A stretch of DNA of 34,607 nucleotides. It comes from Pseudomonadota bacterium (GTDB lineage Bacteria > Myxococcota > Myxococcia > Myxococcales > Myxococcaceae). The stretch is from the NCBI GenBank assembly GCA_023424585.1, contig JAFADT010000632.1:1-34607 (forward strand), given 5' to 3'. Of this stretch, positions 17,571-26,416 are shown one piece after another. Position numbers and translations under genes: made by a program. The notes beneath the pieces are model-generated. The model saw only the letters and a program-made list of their open reading frames with translations, had not been told where the DNA came from and did not search any database. The stretch's first letter is position 1. Every line of letters begins with the position of its first letter.

Positions 17571-17810
17571 GGCGCAGTCCTCGGCGGGTACAGGCGCGAG
17601 TTCTACCTGCTGCCAATACGTCATCGTCAGCCCAAAGAGTCCGTGTTTCTGAATCATCCAGGAGGCATGTTCGAAGTACGCGGGGAGCGGTGCGGCACCT
17701 TGTCCCCTCCGGATGAACGCATCCCAGTCCTGGTTCCAAGGTCCACCCTCCTTGCCTCGATGGATGCGCGCATGAACTTCCGCATCAATTTATTCCATGT
17801 TCAATCCCAT
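17571..17810 (-). pseudogene. 3' remnant of a SitA-like lipoprotein toxin (HNH/AHH-type nuclease tail)
   Basis: Directly upstream of the immunity remnant, in the same frame, about 75 codons read as the end of a TIGR02269/SitA-type toxin. The pattern is IDAEVHARIHRGKEGGPWN, QDWDAFIRR, then FEHASWMIQKHGLFGL. The His-x3-His and PWNxxW arrangement is characteristic of that nuclease tail. A TAA at 17792-17790 interrupts the frame just before it (LNME-stop-IDAEVH). The lipoprotein signal and the rest of the toxin are missing. The remnant no longer has a stop before the immunity ATG, so the two are now fused in frame. The homology assignment is by pattern only. Confidence 0.6.
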
Positions 17811-17906
17811 GGAGCCCAGGAGGCGGGCAGCCCGGTGACGGGAGACAGCGCGCTGTCAGGGGGTCCGTTATCCTCGGGGCTCCTCACACGGAAGAGCGCG
17901 CACATC

Positions 17907-19079
17907 ATGGGAAGGCTGCTGGTCCTGCTGTTCGTCTACCTGGGCGCGTACGTCGTGCTGCGCAGGGTGGTGCCCTCACTCACGCGGGGCTGGCGCCATG
18001 GCGTGCTGCTGGGCCTCTCGGTCTTCGCGTTCACGGCCTGGACGGTGCCGGCCGTCACCGGCTTCGGCCTGCGCCACACGCCTGCGGCCCTCGTGCCGGT
18101 GAAGCTGTTCGCCGTCGTGTGGAGCATCGCCGCGCTGTTCGTGATGCTGATGGGCCCGCCGTTCCTCCTCCTCAAGCTGCGCGCCGAACGCCGGCGGCAG
18201 GCCGCGCCTCCGGGCGTGGACCTGGGCCGCCGGGACCTCCTGGTGAAGGCCGGACAGGCCATGCCCGTCTTCGCCATGGGCTCCAGCGCCGCGGGCGTCG
18301 TGAGCGGCAGCCTGGGCTTCACCGTGCGCGAGGTGGAGGTGAAGCTGCGCGGCCTCCCCGCCGCGCTCGACGGCTTCCGCATCGGGCAGATCACCGACGT
18401 GCACGTGGGCCCCTTCATCTCCCCCGAGTACCTGCGCGGCGCCGTGGCGGTGATGAACACCGCCGGCGTGGACCTCCAGGTGATGACCGGGGACCTCATC
18501 GACGACGTGAACCAGCTCGACGAGACGATGGCCGCGCTCGCCTCCACGACGGCCCGCCACGGCATGCTCGCGGTGCTGGGCAACCACGAGCACTGGCGCG
18601 GGCTCGACGAGGTCCTGGAGGGCTACGCGCAGCTGGCCCAGCGGGGGGCGCCGGTCCGGCTGCTGGTGGATGAGCCCCACGTCCTGGAGCACGGCGGTCA
18701 GCGCGTGCGCGTGGTGGGCGTGGACTTCCCCATGTCCGGCGGCAACCGCGCCGGGCGCGACCGGCGCTGGCGGTACTCGGCGGAGACGGCCTTCACGGGG
18801 GGCCAGCCGGACGACGTGGTGCTCTGCCTCTCCCACCACCCGGACTTCTTCCCCTACGCCGCCGAGCGCGGCGCGCGCCTGACGCTCTCAGGGCACACCC
18901 ACGGCGGCCAGGTGGCCTTCCTGGGCGTTCCGCTGTTCGGCTTCGCCTTCAAGCACATGCTGGGCCGCTATCGCTTCAAGGACAGCCACCTCTACGTCTC
19001 CGGCGGCACGGGGCACTGGCTCCCCTTCCGCATCGGCGTCCCGCCCGAGGTGACGCTGCTCACGCTGCGCAGCGCCTGA
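17907..19079 (+). CDS. Membrane-anchored metallophosphoesterase (YkuE/YaeI-like)
   Basis: 390 residues from ATG 17907; the frame is open far upstream but only shadows the SitI6 remnant there. Three hydrophobic segments (about 4-22, 34-52 and 62-92) precede an internal twin-arginine-like stretch at about 108-140 (GRRDLLVKAGQAM plus a Gly/Ala/Ser-rich hydrophobic run), as in the Tat substrate YkuE. The catalytic domain has all binuclear metal motifs: TDVHVG, GDLIDDV, GNHEHW, LSHHPDFF and SGHTHGGQ. Such enzymes hydrolyse phosphodiesters or lipid pyrophosphates (UDP-diacylglucosamine for relatives) on the outer face of the membrane. The substrate here is not known. It converges with the CHAT gene across 73 bases. 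Confidence 0.9.
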   Translation: MGRLLVLLFVYLGAYVVLRRVVPSLTRGWRHGVLLGLSVFAFTAWTVPAVTGFGLRHTPAALVPVKLFAVVWSIAALFVMLMGPPFLLLKLRAERRRQAAPPGVDLGRRDLLVKAGQAMPVFAMGSSAAGVVSGSLGFTVREVEVKLRGLPAALDGFRIGQITDVHVGPFISPEYLRGAVAVMNTAGVDLQVMTGDLIDDVNQLDETMAALASTTARHGMLAVLGNHEHWRGLDEVLEGYAQLAQRGAPVRLLVDEPHVLEHGGQRVRVVGVDFPMSGGNRAGRDRRWRYSAETAFTGGQPDDVVLCLSHHPDFFPYAAERGARLTLSGHTHGGQVAFLGVPLFGFAFKHMLGRYRFKDSHLYVSGGTGHWLPFRIGVPPEVTLLTLRSA

Positions 19080-19152
19080 GCCTCCCTTCCCCAGGTGGCG
19101 AGCGCCTCGGCCATCACGCCGGCGCGGCATGGGATGGCGAACTCCCGGCGGC

Positions 19153-22100
19153 TTACTCCGCGCGGCCTTCGCCGGCCCCCTGAAGCAGCCGCAAGGGGGC
19201 GTCCCGGCCCATGGCGATGAACGGCGCCCAGTAGTGCGGATGGGGCTGGGCGCGGCGCAGCTCCCGCATCGCCTCACGCAGCGCCGTGGCCAGCCCTTCG
19301 CCTCCGAGCAGGTGGCGATAGTAGGTCTCCATCAAGGTGCGCGTCGTCGCGTCGTCCACCTTCCAGAGGCTCATCACCACCGTCTCCGCCCCCGCGACCA
19401 GGAACGCCCGGCGCAGGCCGTAGACGCCCTGGCCGCGACGCACGGCGCCCCGGCCCGTGTCGCAGGCGGACAGGACCACCAGCTGCGTGCCCCACAGGTC
19501 CAGCCCCGCCAGCTCCAGCGCCGTCACCAGCGCGCTGTCGGACGCGCTCGCCTTCTCCGTCTCCCCCGCGAGCAGCAGGCCGGAGCGCAGCAGCGGATCC
19601 GGTGGGCGCGGGGCCCGCGGATCCTCGCCCAGCGCCCCGAAGGTCGCGACGGCCCGAGCGTTCTCCGGCGCGGCGGCGTCCTCCAGGAAGAAGCCATGGG
19701 TCGCCAGGTGCAGGATGCCCGGCGTGCGCAGGTGCAGCAGCCGGTCCTTCGTCGCCTTCGCCCCCAGGAACAGCTGCGCCTGCGGGAACAGGCGCTGGAT
19801 GGCCTCCGCCTCCTCGCGGGAGCCCGGCAACGGAACCGGCGCCCAGTCGCGCGCCACCAGGTCCTCGCGCCGCGATGACGGGGAGCGCTCCGCCACCACG
19901 GGCGCGCTCCCCGTGGAGGCCGGGCGCCCCGTGTTGAAGGCCGGATCCGCCAGCACCACCACGGACGACGCGGGCCTCGGTTGCTGGGGCCTGGGCAGCA
20001 GGTCCTTTCCGGACGTGACGTAGGTGAAGTCGTAGCGGTCCACCAGGTACCGCCGCCCGTCGTGCAGCGCCGCGAAGGGCACCAGCGCCAGCTCGCCATC
20101 CGGCGAGAGGAAGAGCCGGCGCGCCCTCCCCAGCACCGGCAGCAGCGGCTGGAAGGCGAGCCGGTAGAGCGCGTGGGCGGTGTCCTCGAAGGCCGCGTCC
20201 CGGCGGGCCAGCGCATCCCGCAGGCTCGAGGCCGCGGCTTCGATGGGCGCGGCAGGCCCCAGGTCCAACGCGCGGATGCCCCCGTCGGGCAGGAGCACCA
20301 ACGCCAGACAGCGCAGGTGGGCCGTGCCCGTCCCCGGCACGAGGGGACGGTCCTCGTAGGTGATGAACTCCACGAGGGCCCCGTCGTCCGGCAGGGCCCC
20401 GGCGACACGGTCGACGATGTCGCCGGGCGCGGGCAGCGCGGCCAGGGCGCGCAGCGGCGCGGAGCGGCTGGCGAGCGTCGCCTCCAGCGCGTCCCCCTGC
20501 GCGGTCAGCGCCGTGAGCTGCCGCTGATACGCGGACGGCGTGAGCGCGCCAGGCCCGTGGAGCGAGAGGCTGGCCAGCTGGGTGCGCAGCTTGCGCAGCC
20601 GCTCGAAGGTGCCGCGCTCCTCCGCGCCCAGGCTCCGGTAGACCGCGCGGGAGATGTCCGCGGTCTCCTCCACGGAGCGGCCCTTGAGCAGCAGCGCGGC
20701 GCTCAACGCCAGCCGCCGGACGGCCTCGGAGTCCGGGTGCGCGCGCACGAGCGCGTAGAGCTGCTCCTCGTCCGCGCGCAGGTGCTGGAGGAAGCTGGCC
20801 AGCCGCGCCTCGGAGAACTCGAGGGCCTCGCGGCGCAGCCGCTGCTCGGAGACGCCGAACGCCCGCTGGAACAACGGCACCGCGTCATCCAGGCGGTGCT
20901 GCGCCAGGCGCAGGCGGGCCAGGTTGTTGAGGGACGCCGCGAGGTCCGGGTGGTTCCGGCCCAGCACGGCCTCACGGATGGACAGCGCGCGTTCGTAGAG
21001 GGGCTCCGCCTGGCGGTACCTCCCCTGGTCCCGGTAGAGATTGGCCAGGTTGTTGAGCGACCCGGCGACGTCCGGGTGGTTCCGGCCGAGCACCTCCTCC
21101 CAGATGGCCAGCGCCCGCGCGTACAGCGGCTCCGCCTGGCCGTACCGCCCCTGCTTCCGGTACAGGGTGGCCAGGTTGTTGAGCGAGGCGGCGACGTGCG
21201 GATGACGCGCGCCGAGCGCCTGCTCCCAGAGCGCCAGCGCCCGCGCGTAGAGCGGCTCCGCCTGGGCGTACTTCCCCTGCGCCTGGTAGAGCGTGGCCAG
21301 GTTGTTGAGCGCGGCGGCCAGGTCCGAAGGGCTGCCGTCCGCCGCCGCCTCCCGGATGGCGAGGGCCCGCACGTAGAGCGGCTCCGCGCGCTCATCCAGC
21401 CCCTGGTCCTGATAGAGGTTGGCCAGGTTGTTGAGCGAGTCCGCGACCAACGGGTGCGCCTTGCCCAGCGCCTCCTCCCTAAGGGAGAGCGCGCGCAGGC
21501 CCAGCGGCTCCGCCCGGCCGTACTGGCCCTGGTCCTGGTAGAGCGTGGCCAGCGTGTCGAGCGAGTCCGCGACCAGCGGATGCGCCTTGCCCAGCGCCGA
21601 CTCGCGCAGGCCGAGCGCCCGCACGTAGAGCGGCTCCGCCCGGCCGTAGAGCCCCTGCTCCCGGTAGAGCAGCGCCAGGTTGTTCAGCGAGTCCGCGACG
21701 GTGAGGTGGTGCTTGCCGAGCACCGTCTCGCGCAAATCCAAGGCGCGCGAGTAGAGCGGCTCCGCCCGGCTGTAGAGCCCCTGCTGCTGGTAGAGGTTGG
21801 CCAGGTTGTTGAGGGACTCGGCGTAGGCGGACTGGTTCTCGTTGAGGGTCGCCTCCTGGCTGGCGAACGTCCCCATGCGGCGGCGCTTGTCCATGCTGAA
21901 CAGGTTGTTCGTCCGCCGGGACAGCGCGTGCCCGTGGTCGTAGAAGCCCCCGGCCTGCCGGTCCGTCTCCATCATGGGGGACGCGGCGAAGCCGAGCAGC
22001 CTGGCCGCCGTGACGGACTTCACCGCGTCGTCGTTCACCACCGCCTCCCGGATGGCCAGCGCGCGCTCGTGAAGGACGCCGGCCCGGGCGAGGTCCCCCT

Positions 22101-22365
22101 GGAGCCGGTACACCTCCCCAAGCAGGTTCAGGCAGGAGGCGACGTCCGGATGCGAGCCCCCGAGCACGGCCTCCCGCAGCGCCAGGGCGCGCTCGCCAGG
22201 GGCCACGGCCTCGGCGTACCGGCCCTCCTCGTAGAGCGTCGCGGCCTGCGCGTAGGCCTGGAGCGCGTCCGCCAGCCGCGGGTCCGCGGGCTCCCGCCCC
22301 GACGGCATGAGCGAGGCACACCCCAGTGCCATCATCACCATGCACCCGAGAACCCACCGCAGCAT
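19153..22365 (-). CDS. TPR-CHAT protein, predicted lipoprotein caspase-like protease
   Basis: 1070 residues from ATG 22365, with AGGAGG 7 bases upstream. The start is a signal peptide with a lipobox-like MALGC (Cys15). Residues about 30-520 are tetratricopeptide repeats of the 42-residue kinesin-light-chain type, the clearest eight being consecutive (pattern SLNNLAxLYxxQGxYxxAEPLYxRAL). A helical linker follows. Residues about 780-1060 are a CHAT domain: LDLGPAAPIEAA, then LFLSPDGELALVPFAAL, His890 in HLATHGFF and Cys968 in LSACDTG form the caspase dyad, then GVYGLRRAFLVAGA and MSLWKVDD. CHAT proteases act in regulated proteolysis, including bacterial cell-death and defence systems. The target is unknown; no gasdermin or effector gene lies beside it. 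The 126-bp DNA repeat at about 20890-21850 comes from the TPRs. Confidence 0.93.
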   Translation of the reverse strand: MLRWVLGCMVMMALGCASLMPSGREPADPRLADALQAYAQAATLYEEGRYAEAVAPGERALALREAVLGGSHPDVASCLNLLGEVYRLQGDLARAGVLHERALAIREAVVNDDAVKSVTAARLLGFAASPMMETDRQAGGFYDHGHALSRRTNNLFSMDKRRRMGTFASQEATLNENQSAYAESLNNLANLYQQQGLYSRAEPLYSRALDLRETVLGKHHLTVADSLNNLALLYREQGLYGRAEPLYVRALGLRESALGKAHPLVADSLDTLATLYQDQGQYGRAEPLGLRALSLREEALGKAHPLVADSLNNLANLYQDQGLDERAEPLYVRALAIREAAADGSPSDLAAALNNLATLYQAQGKYAQAEPLYARALALWEQALGARHPHVAASLNNLATLYRKQGRYGQAEPLYARALAIWEEVLGRNHPDVAGSLNNLANLYRDQGRYRQAEPLYERALSIREAVLGRNHPDLAASLNNLARLRLAQHRLDDAVPLFQRAFGVSEQRLRREALEFSEARLASFLQHLRADEEQLYALVRAHPDSEAVRRLALSAALLLKGRSVEETADISRAVYRSLGAEERGTFERLRKLRTQLASLSLHGPGALTPSAYQRQLTALTAQGDALEATLASRSAPLRALAALPAPGDIVDRVAGALPDDGALVEFITYEDRPLVPGTGTAHLRCLALVLLPDGGIRALDLGPAAPIEAAASSLRDALARRDAAFEDTAHALYRLAFQPLLPVLGRARRLFLSPDGELALVPFAALHDGRRYLVDRYDFTYVTSGKDLLPRPQQPRPASSVVVLADPAFNTGRPASTGSAPVVAERSPSSRREDLVARDWAPVPLPGSREEAEAIQRLFPQAQLFLGAKATKDRLLHLRTPGILHLATHGFFLEDAAAPENARAVATFGALGEDPRAPRPPDPLLRSGLLLAGETEKASASDSALVTALELAGLDLWGTQLVVLSACDTGRGAVRRGQGVYGLRRAFLVAGAETVVMSLWKVDDATTRTLMETYYRHLLGGEGLATALREAMRELRRAQPHPHYWAPFIAMGRDAPLRLLQGAGEGRAE
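20890..21850 (-). repeat. 126-bp tandem repeats encoding TPR units
   Basis: Within the TPR-CHAT gene the nucleotide sequence repeats about every 126 bases (phrases such as 'ttggccaggttgttgag' and 'agcggctccgc' recur). This matches 42-residue TPR units. The closest copies are near-identical over tens of bases, so recombination could change the repeat number. Confidence 0.8.
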
Positions 22366-22472
22366 GCCGACTCCTCCTGGGGACCCGAGATGACCGGCCC
22401 CTCCCGCGCCCCTTCCCGCCTTAGAGGCAGGGACCCGGAGAATCATGCAGGAACTGGCGCGCGGAGCGACGC

Positions 22473-23117
22473 CTACTGGCCATAGCCCTGGAATTGCTGG
22501 AACACGCGCGCCATCTCCGCGTCGTCCAGCAGCACCGGCTCGCCGAGCTGGAGCGCGCGCCAGTACATGGCCGCCAGCGTCTCCACCTCCACCGCCAGCT
22601 TCCAGGCCGCCGCCAGGTCCGCGCCCACGGCCACCATCCCGTGGTTGGCCAGCAGGCACGCCTTGCGGCCCTCCAGGGCCGCCATCATGTTCCGCGCCAG
22701 CTCCGGCGTGCCGAACGTCGCGTACTCCGCGCACCGGATGTCCGTGCCGCCCGCCGCGGACACCATGTAGTGGAAGGCGGGGATGCCCCGGCGCAGGCAC
22801 GCCAGCGTGGTGCTGAACATGCTGTGCGCGTGCAGCACCGCGCCCACCTCCGGCCGGGCCTGGAGGAGGTCCCGGTGCAGCTGCCACTCCGTGGACGGCC
22901 TGCGGTGGCCCTCGTGCGAGCCGTCGAAGCGCATGAGGACCAGGTCCTCCGGCGTCATCGCCTCGTAGCCCAGCCCGGACGGCGTGAGGAGGAAGCCGCC
23001 CTCCACCCGCTGGCTCAGGTTGCCGGACGTGCCCTGGTTCAGCCCGGACGTGTTCATCCGCCGCGCGGTGGCCACCATCGCCTCGCGCAGCGCGCGGTGG
23101 CCCCCCGCTCCGCTCAC
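22473..23117 (-). CDS. Class II aldolase, FucA/Ald2-like (5-deoxyribulose- or methylthioribulose-1-phosphate aldolase candidate)
   Basis: 214 residues from GTG 23117, which overlaps the mtnA stop (GTGA). This coupling fixes the start, and the length equals that of E. coli FucA. The zinc site is complete at FucA spacing: His96 and His98 in VLHAHSM and His159 in LANHGM, with catalytic Glu77 ([11 protein letters not shown]). GTSGNLSQR and [11 protein letters not shown] form the phosphate-binding parts. Family members split ketose-1-phosphates into DHAP and an aldehyde. Placed behind mtnP and mtnA, the likely substrates are 5-methylthioribulose-1-phosphate (DHAP shunt, Ald2) or 5-deoxyribulose-1-phosphate (5-deoxyribose disposal, DrdB). 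MtnB is separate and present, so this is not the dehydratase. Substrate assignment is inference from context. Confidence 0.85.
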   Translation of the reverse strand: MSGAGGHRALREAMVATARRMNTSGLNQGTSGNLSQRVEGGFLLTPSGLGYEAMTPEDLVLMRFDGSHEGHRRPSTEWQLHRDLLQARPEVGAVLHAHSMFSTTLACLRRGIPAFHYMVSAAGGTDIRCAEYATFGTPELARNMMAALEGRKACLLANHGMVAVGADLAAAWKLAVEVETLAAMYWRALQLGEPVLLDDAEMARVFQQFQGYGQ

Positions 23118-24229
23118 TTCGCCGCGCTCCGCTGCGCGCGCCGCTCCGGGAAGAGCGACAGCAGCCCCTCCTCCGTCGCCGGACACGCGCCGCGCTCCGT
23201 GACGAGCGCCGTCACCAGCCGCGCGGGCGTCACGTCGAACGCGTAGTTCGCGGCGGGGCTCCCCGGCGGAGTAATCCGCACCGTGGCGATGTCCCCCGAC
23301 GGCAGCCGGCCCGTCACGTCGCTCAGCTCCGCGCCGTCGCGCTGCTCGATGGGGATCTCCTTCACGCCGTCCTGGATGGCCCAGTCGATGGTGGGCGACG
23401 GCAGCGCCACGTAGAACGGCACGCCGTTGTCCTTCGCGGCCAGCGCCTTCAGGTACGTGCCAATCTTGTTCGCCACGTCCCCGCGCGCGGTCGTGCGGTC
23501 CGTGCCGACGATGCACAGGTCCACCTCGCCGTGCTGCATCAGGTGGCCGCCGACGTTGTCCGCGATGACCGTGTGCGGGACGCCGTGCTGTCCCAGCTCC
23601 CACGCCGTCAGCACCGCGCCCTGGTTGCGCGGGCGGGTCTCATCCACCCAGACGTGCAGGGGGATGCCCGCGTCGTGCGCCAGGTACATGGGCGCCAGCG
23701 CCGTGCCCCAGTCCACCGTGGCCAGCCAGCCGGCGTTGCAGTGCGTGAGCACGTTCAGCCGCCCCTGGCGGCCCTTCTTGTCCCAGGCCTCCCGGAAGAG
23801 CTTCAGCGCGTGCTCGCCGATGGCGCGGTTGATGGCCACGTCCTCGTCGCACAGCGCCGCCGCCTGCCGGTACGCCGCCGCCACGCGCTCGGACGGCTTC
23901 AGCGGCGCGAGCACCTGCCGCATCCCGTCCAGCGCCCAGTGCAGGTTCACCGCCGTGGGCCGCGTGGCCCGGAGCATCGTCAGCGCCTGCTCCAGGGCGC
24001 CGTCGGACGCGTCCTGCCGCATGGCCAGGCACACGCCATACGCCGCCGTGGCGCCGATGAGCGGCGCGCCGCGCACCAACATGCTGCGGATGGCGTGGCC
24101 CGCTTCGTCCGCCGTGGACAGCCGCACCTTCACGAACGCGTGCGGCAGGCGCGTCTGGTCGATGACGCCGACGCTCCAGCCGTCGGACTCGACCCAGATG
24201 GAGCGCATCGGAACGCCTTGGACTTTCAT
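23114..24229 (-). CDS. mtnA: 5-methylthioribose-1-phosphate isomerase
   Basis: 371 residues. It isomerises 5-methylthioribose-1-phosphate to 5-methylthioribulose-1-phosphate; relatives also accept 5-deoxyribose-1-phosphate. Motifs are [19 protein letters not shown] (phosphate site), Cys164 in [27 protein letters not shown], and Asp244 in [19 protein letters not shown] (the Cys/Asp catalytic pair). ATG 24229 fits the family start; Met8 is an alternative. The gene follows mtnP by 25 bases and overlaps the aldolase gene by 4, so product and next enzyme are made together. Confidence 0.95.
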   Translation of the reverse strand: MKVQGVPMRSIWVESDGWSVGVIDQTRLPHAFVKVRLSTADEAGHAIRSMLVRGAPLIGATAAYGVCLAMRQDASDGALEQALTMLRATRPTAVNLHWALDGMRQVLAPLKPSERVAAAYRQAAALCDEDVAINRAIGEHALKLFREAWDKKGRQGRLNVLTHCNAGWLATVDWGTALAPMYLAHDAGIPLHVWVDETRPRNQGAVLTAWELGQHGVPHTVIADNVGGHLMQHGEVDLCIVGTDRTTARGDVANKIGTYLKALAAKDNGVPFYVALPSPTIDWAIQDGVKEIPIEQRDGAELSDVTGRLPSGDIATVRITPPGSPAANYAFDVTPARLVTALVTERGACPATEEGLLSLFPERRAQRSAAK

Positions 24230-24254
24230 CGCCGTGTCTTCCTTGTTCCCGCGC

Positions 24255-25139
24255 TCAGCGCTTGAGGACGCGGCCCGCCACCGCGGAGAGCTTCTCCACC
24301 AGGGCCGGGTCGCGCGCGTCCGGCGACGTCATGATGGCGTGCTCCAGCGCCGTCTGGCAGCCGGCGTGGCACGGGGTGGAGTGCTGGCCCACGAGCGGCG
24401 CGATGTTCTTCACCAGCCCGCGCGCCTTGCCCGCATTGCCCAGCAGCACGGCGACCACCTGGTCCACCGTCACCGCGTCGTGGTCCGGGTGCCAGCAGTC
24501 GTAGTCCGTGACCATCGACACGCTCGCGTAGCAGATCTCCGCCTCCCGGGCGAGCTTGGCCTCCGGCATGTTGGTCATGCCAATCACGTCGCAGCCCCAC
24601 TGCCGGTACAGCTTGCTCTCCGCCAGCGTGGAGAACTGCGGGCCCTCCATCACCAGGTACGTGCCGCCGCGCACCACCTGGATGTCCAGGCCCTCGCACG
24701 CGGACATCACCGCGTCGCCCAGGCGCGAGCACGTAGGCTTCGCCATGGACACGTGCGCCACCAGCCCCTGCGAGAAGAAGCTCTTCACGCGCGCGAAGGT
24801 GCGGTCCACGAACTGATCCACCACCACGAAGGTGCCGGGCGGCAGGTCCTCGCGCAGGCTGCCCACCGCGGAGACGGAGAGGATGTCCGTCACGCCGCTG
24901 CGCTTGAGCGCGTCGATGTTGGCGCGGAAGTTCAGCTCCGACGGCGGGATCTTGTGCCCGCGCCCGTGGCGCGGCAGGAACACCACCGGCTGGTCGCCGA
25001 TGCGGCCGAAGCAGAACGCGTCCGACGTCTCACCGAAGGGCGACGACACCCGGCGCCACGAGACGTCCGTCAGCCCGTCAATCTGGTACAGGCCGCTGCC
25101 GCCGATGATGCCCAGCACGGGCTTGTTGGAACTCGACAT
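24255..25139 (-). CDS. mtnP: S-methyl-5'-thioadenosine phosphorylase
   Basis: 294 residues. It cleaves methylthioadenosine (a by-product of polyamine and homoserine-lactone synthesis) with phosphate to adenine and 5-methylthioribose-1-phosphate. Motifs are [63 protein letters not shown] and [19 protein letters not shown]. The last, with TDYDCWH, gives the 6-aminopurine-specific pocket. With mtnP present no mtnK/mtnN pair is needed. It is preceded by mtnC with a 33-base gap and followed by mtnA. Confidence 0.95.
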   Translation of the reverse strand: MSSSNKPVLGIIGGSGLYQIDGLTDVSWRRVSSPFGETSDAFCFGRIGDQPVVFLPRHGRGHKIPPSELNFRANIDALKRSGVTDILSVSAVGSLREDLPPGTFVVVDQFVDRTFARVKSFFSQGLVAHVSMAKPTCSRLGDAVMSACEGLDIQVVRGGTYLVMEGPQFSTLAESKLYRQWGCDVIGMTNMPEAKLAREAEICYASVSMVTDYDCWHPDHDAVTVDQVVAVLLGNAGKARGLVKNIAPLVGQHSTPCHAGCQTALEHAIMTSPDARDPALVEKLSAVAGRVLKR

Positions 25140-25172
25140 GGGGGAGGCTCCGCTCCGGGGTGGGGAATCGAT

Positions 25173-25874
25173 TCAGGACACGCGCGCGAACGGGTCGAGC
25201 GACGTGAAGTCGTGGAACACCGGGTGCCCGTGGCCCGGCGGCAGGGCCACCTCGCCCCGGTCCAGGGCCGCGGTGCGCAAGCCCGCCTGCCTCGCCGCGT
25301 CCAGCTCCGCCACGTTGTCGGAGAGGAACAGGAGGTCGCCGGGCGGCAGCTCCAGCGCCTGGGCGATCTTCGTGTACGACGCCGCCTCCACCTTGGGCCC
25401 GGTGGTGGTGTCGAAGTAGCCGGAGAACACCGGCGTCAGGTCGCCCTCCACGCTGTGGCCGAAGATCAGCTTCTGCGCGGCGATGCTGCCGGACGAATAG
25501 ACATACAGGCGCAGCCCCTTCGCGTGCCACTCGCGCAGGGCCCGGGCCGCGTCCGCGTAGACGTGGCCCTGAATCTCGCCGCGCGCGTAGCCGTCCTCCC
25601 AGATGAGGCCCTGGAGCGTCTTGAGCGGCGTGGCCTTGCGGTCCACGTTGATCCAGCGCTGGAGCAAGGCGACGGTGCCCACCTCATCCAACGCCGGCTC
25701 GCCCGCGAGCGTGCGGGCGTCCGACAGGCACTGGCGCACGGCGGCCTCCTGGCCGTGCGTGGCGACGTACTCCGCCAGGTGCCTCCGGGCGAAGGGGAAG
25801 AGCACGTCCTTCACGAAGGCGATGGAGCTGGTGGTGCCCTCGATGTCCGTGACGACCGCCTTGGGGGCACTCAC
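25173..25874 (-). CDS. mtnC: Enolase-phosphatase E1 (acireductone synthase)
   Basis: 233 residues from GTG 25874, which overlaps the mtnD stop (GTGA). A HAD-superfamily enzyme that enolises and dephosphorylates 2,3-diketo-5-methylthiopentyl-1-phosphate to acireductone. Motif I is VVTDIEGTTSSI (Asp10, Glu12), the E1-specific variant of DxDxT. Then come YVYSSGSIAAQKLIFGHS (motif II), the Lys in TGPKVEAASY (motif III) and LFLSDNVAELDAARQAG (motif IV). The longer frame that starts at 26039 only shadows mtnD. Confidence 0.94.
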   Translation of the reverse strand: MSAPKAVVTDIEGTTSSIAFVKDVLFPFARRHLAEYVATHGQEAAVRQCLSDARTLAGEPALDEVGTVALLQRWINVDRKATPLKTLQGLIWEDGYARGEIQGHVYADAARALREWHAKGLRLYVYSSGSIAAQKLIFGHSVEGDLTPVFSGYFDTTTGPKVEAASYTKIAQALELPPGDLLFLSDNVAELDAARQAGLRTAALDRGEVALPPGHGHPVFHDFTSLDPFARVS

Positions 25875-26416
25875 GGCGCGTACTTCGGGAAGCGCTCGGC
25901 GATGGCCTCGCCGGTGAAGTGGCCCACCCAGCCGTCCGGGCGGATGAAGAAGCGGATGGCGGCGAACCGGGGCTTCTCGCCCATGTCGAACCAGTGCTTC
26001 ATCCCCTCCGGCACGCTGATGAGGTCGCCGCGGGTGCACTCCACCTGGAAGACCTTGTCGCCGGCGTGCAGGTAGAAGCAGCCGCTGCCCTCCACCATGA
26101 TGCGCGACTCGTCCTCCGTGTGCTTGTGCTCGGAGAGGAACTTCTGGCGGGCGGCCTCCACGTTGGGGGCGTCCGGCTTGATGCGCGCCACGTCCACGGT
26201 GTTGTAGCCGTGGGCCTTCATCTCCGCGTCCACGACGTGCTTGTAGGCCGCGAGGACCTCCTCCTGGCCCGCGCCCTCCGGCAGGTCCACGGACGCGTCC
26301 ACGCGCTCGAAGCGCACGCCCGCGGGCCTCAGCTCGCGACGGATGTCCTCGGGCTCGGTGTAGACGCCCAGCGGCGCCTCCGGCTGGTGGTCGTTGTAGA
26401 CAATCAGCTTGCTCAT
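25871..26416 (-). CDS. mtnD: Acireductone dioxygenase
   Basis: 181 residues; a cupin enzyme converting acireductone and O2 to formate and 2-keto-4-methylthiobutyrate with Fe(II), or to CO and other products with Ni(II). The metal ligands are His97, His99, Glu103 (EHKHTEDE) and His141 (GMKHWFDMG), at exactly the positions of the Klebsiella enzyme. The start ATG overlaps the mtnB stop (ATGA). Overlaps on both sides make this the centre of a coupled cassette. Confidence 0.96.
   Translation of the reverse strand: MSKLIVYNDHQPEAPLGVYTEPEDIRRELRPAGVRFERVDASVDLPEGAGQEEVLAAYKHVVDAEMKAHGYNTVDVARIKPDAPNVEAARQKFLSEHKHTEDESRIMVEGSGCFYLHAGDKVFQVECTRGDLISVPEGMKHWFDMGEKPRFAAIRFFIRPDGWVGHFTGEAIAERFPKYAP

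Noticed and set aside
16995..17906. N-terminal extension of the metallophosphoesterase
   Set aside because: The open frame upstream of 17907 runs antisense to the SitI6/SitA remnants and lacks protein character. The hydrophobic N-terminus begins at ATG 17907.
19981..22485. 834-codon plus-strand frame opposite the TPR-CHAT gene
   Set aside because: It is the mirror of the TPR repeats in high-GC DNA, with no start signal or family match.
23427..26075. 882-codon plus-strand frame opposite the mtn operon
   Set aside because: It is antisense to three firmly identified mtn genes, and its composition is rich in Arg, His and Ser as expected of a shadow frame.
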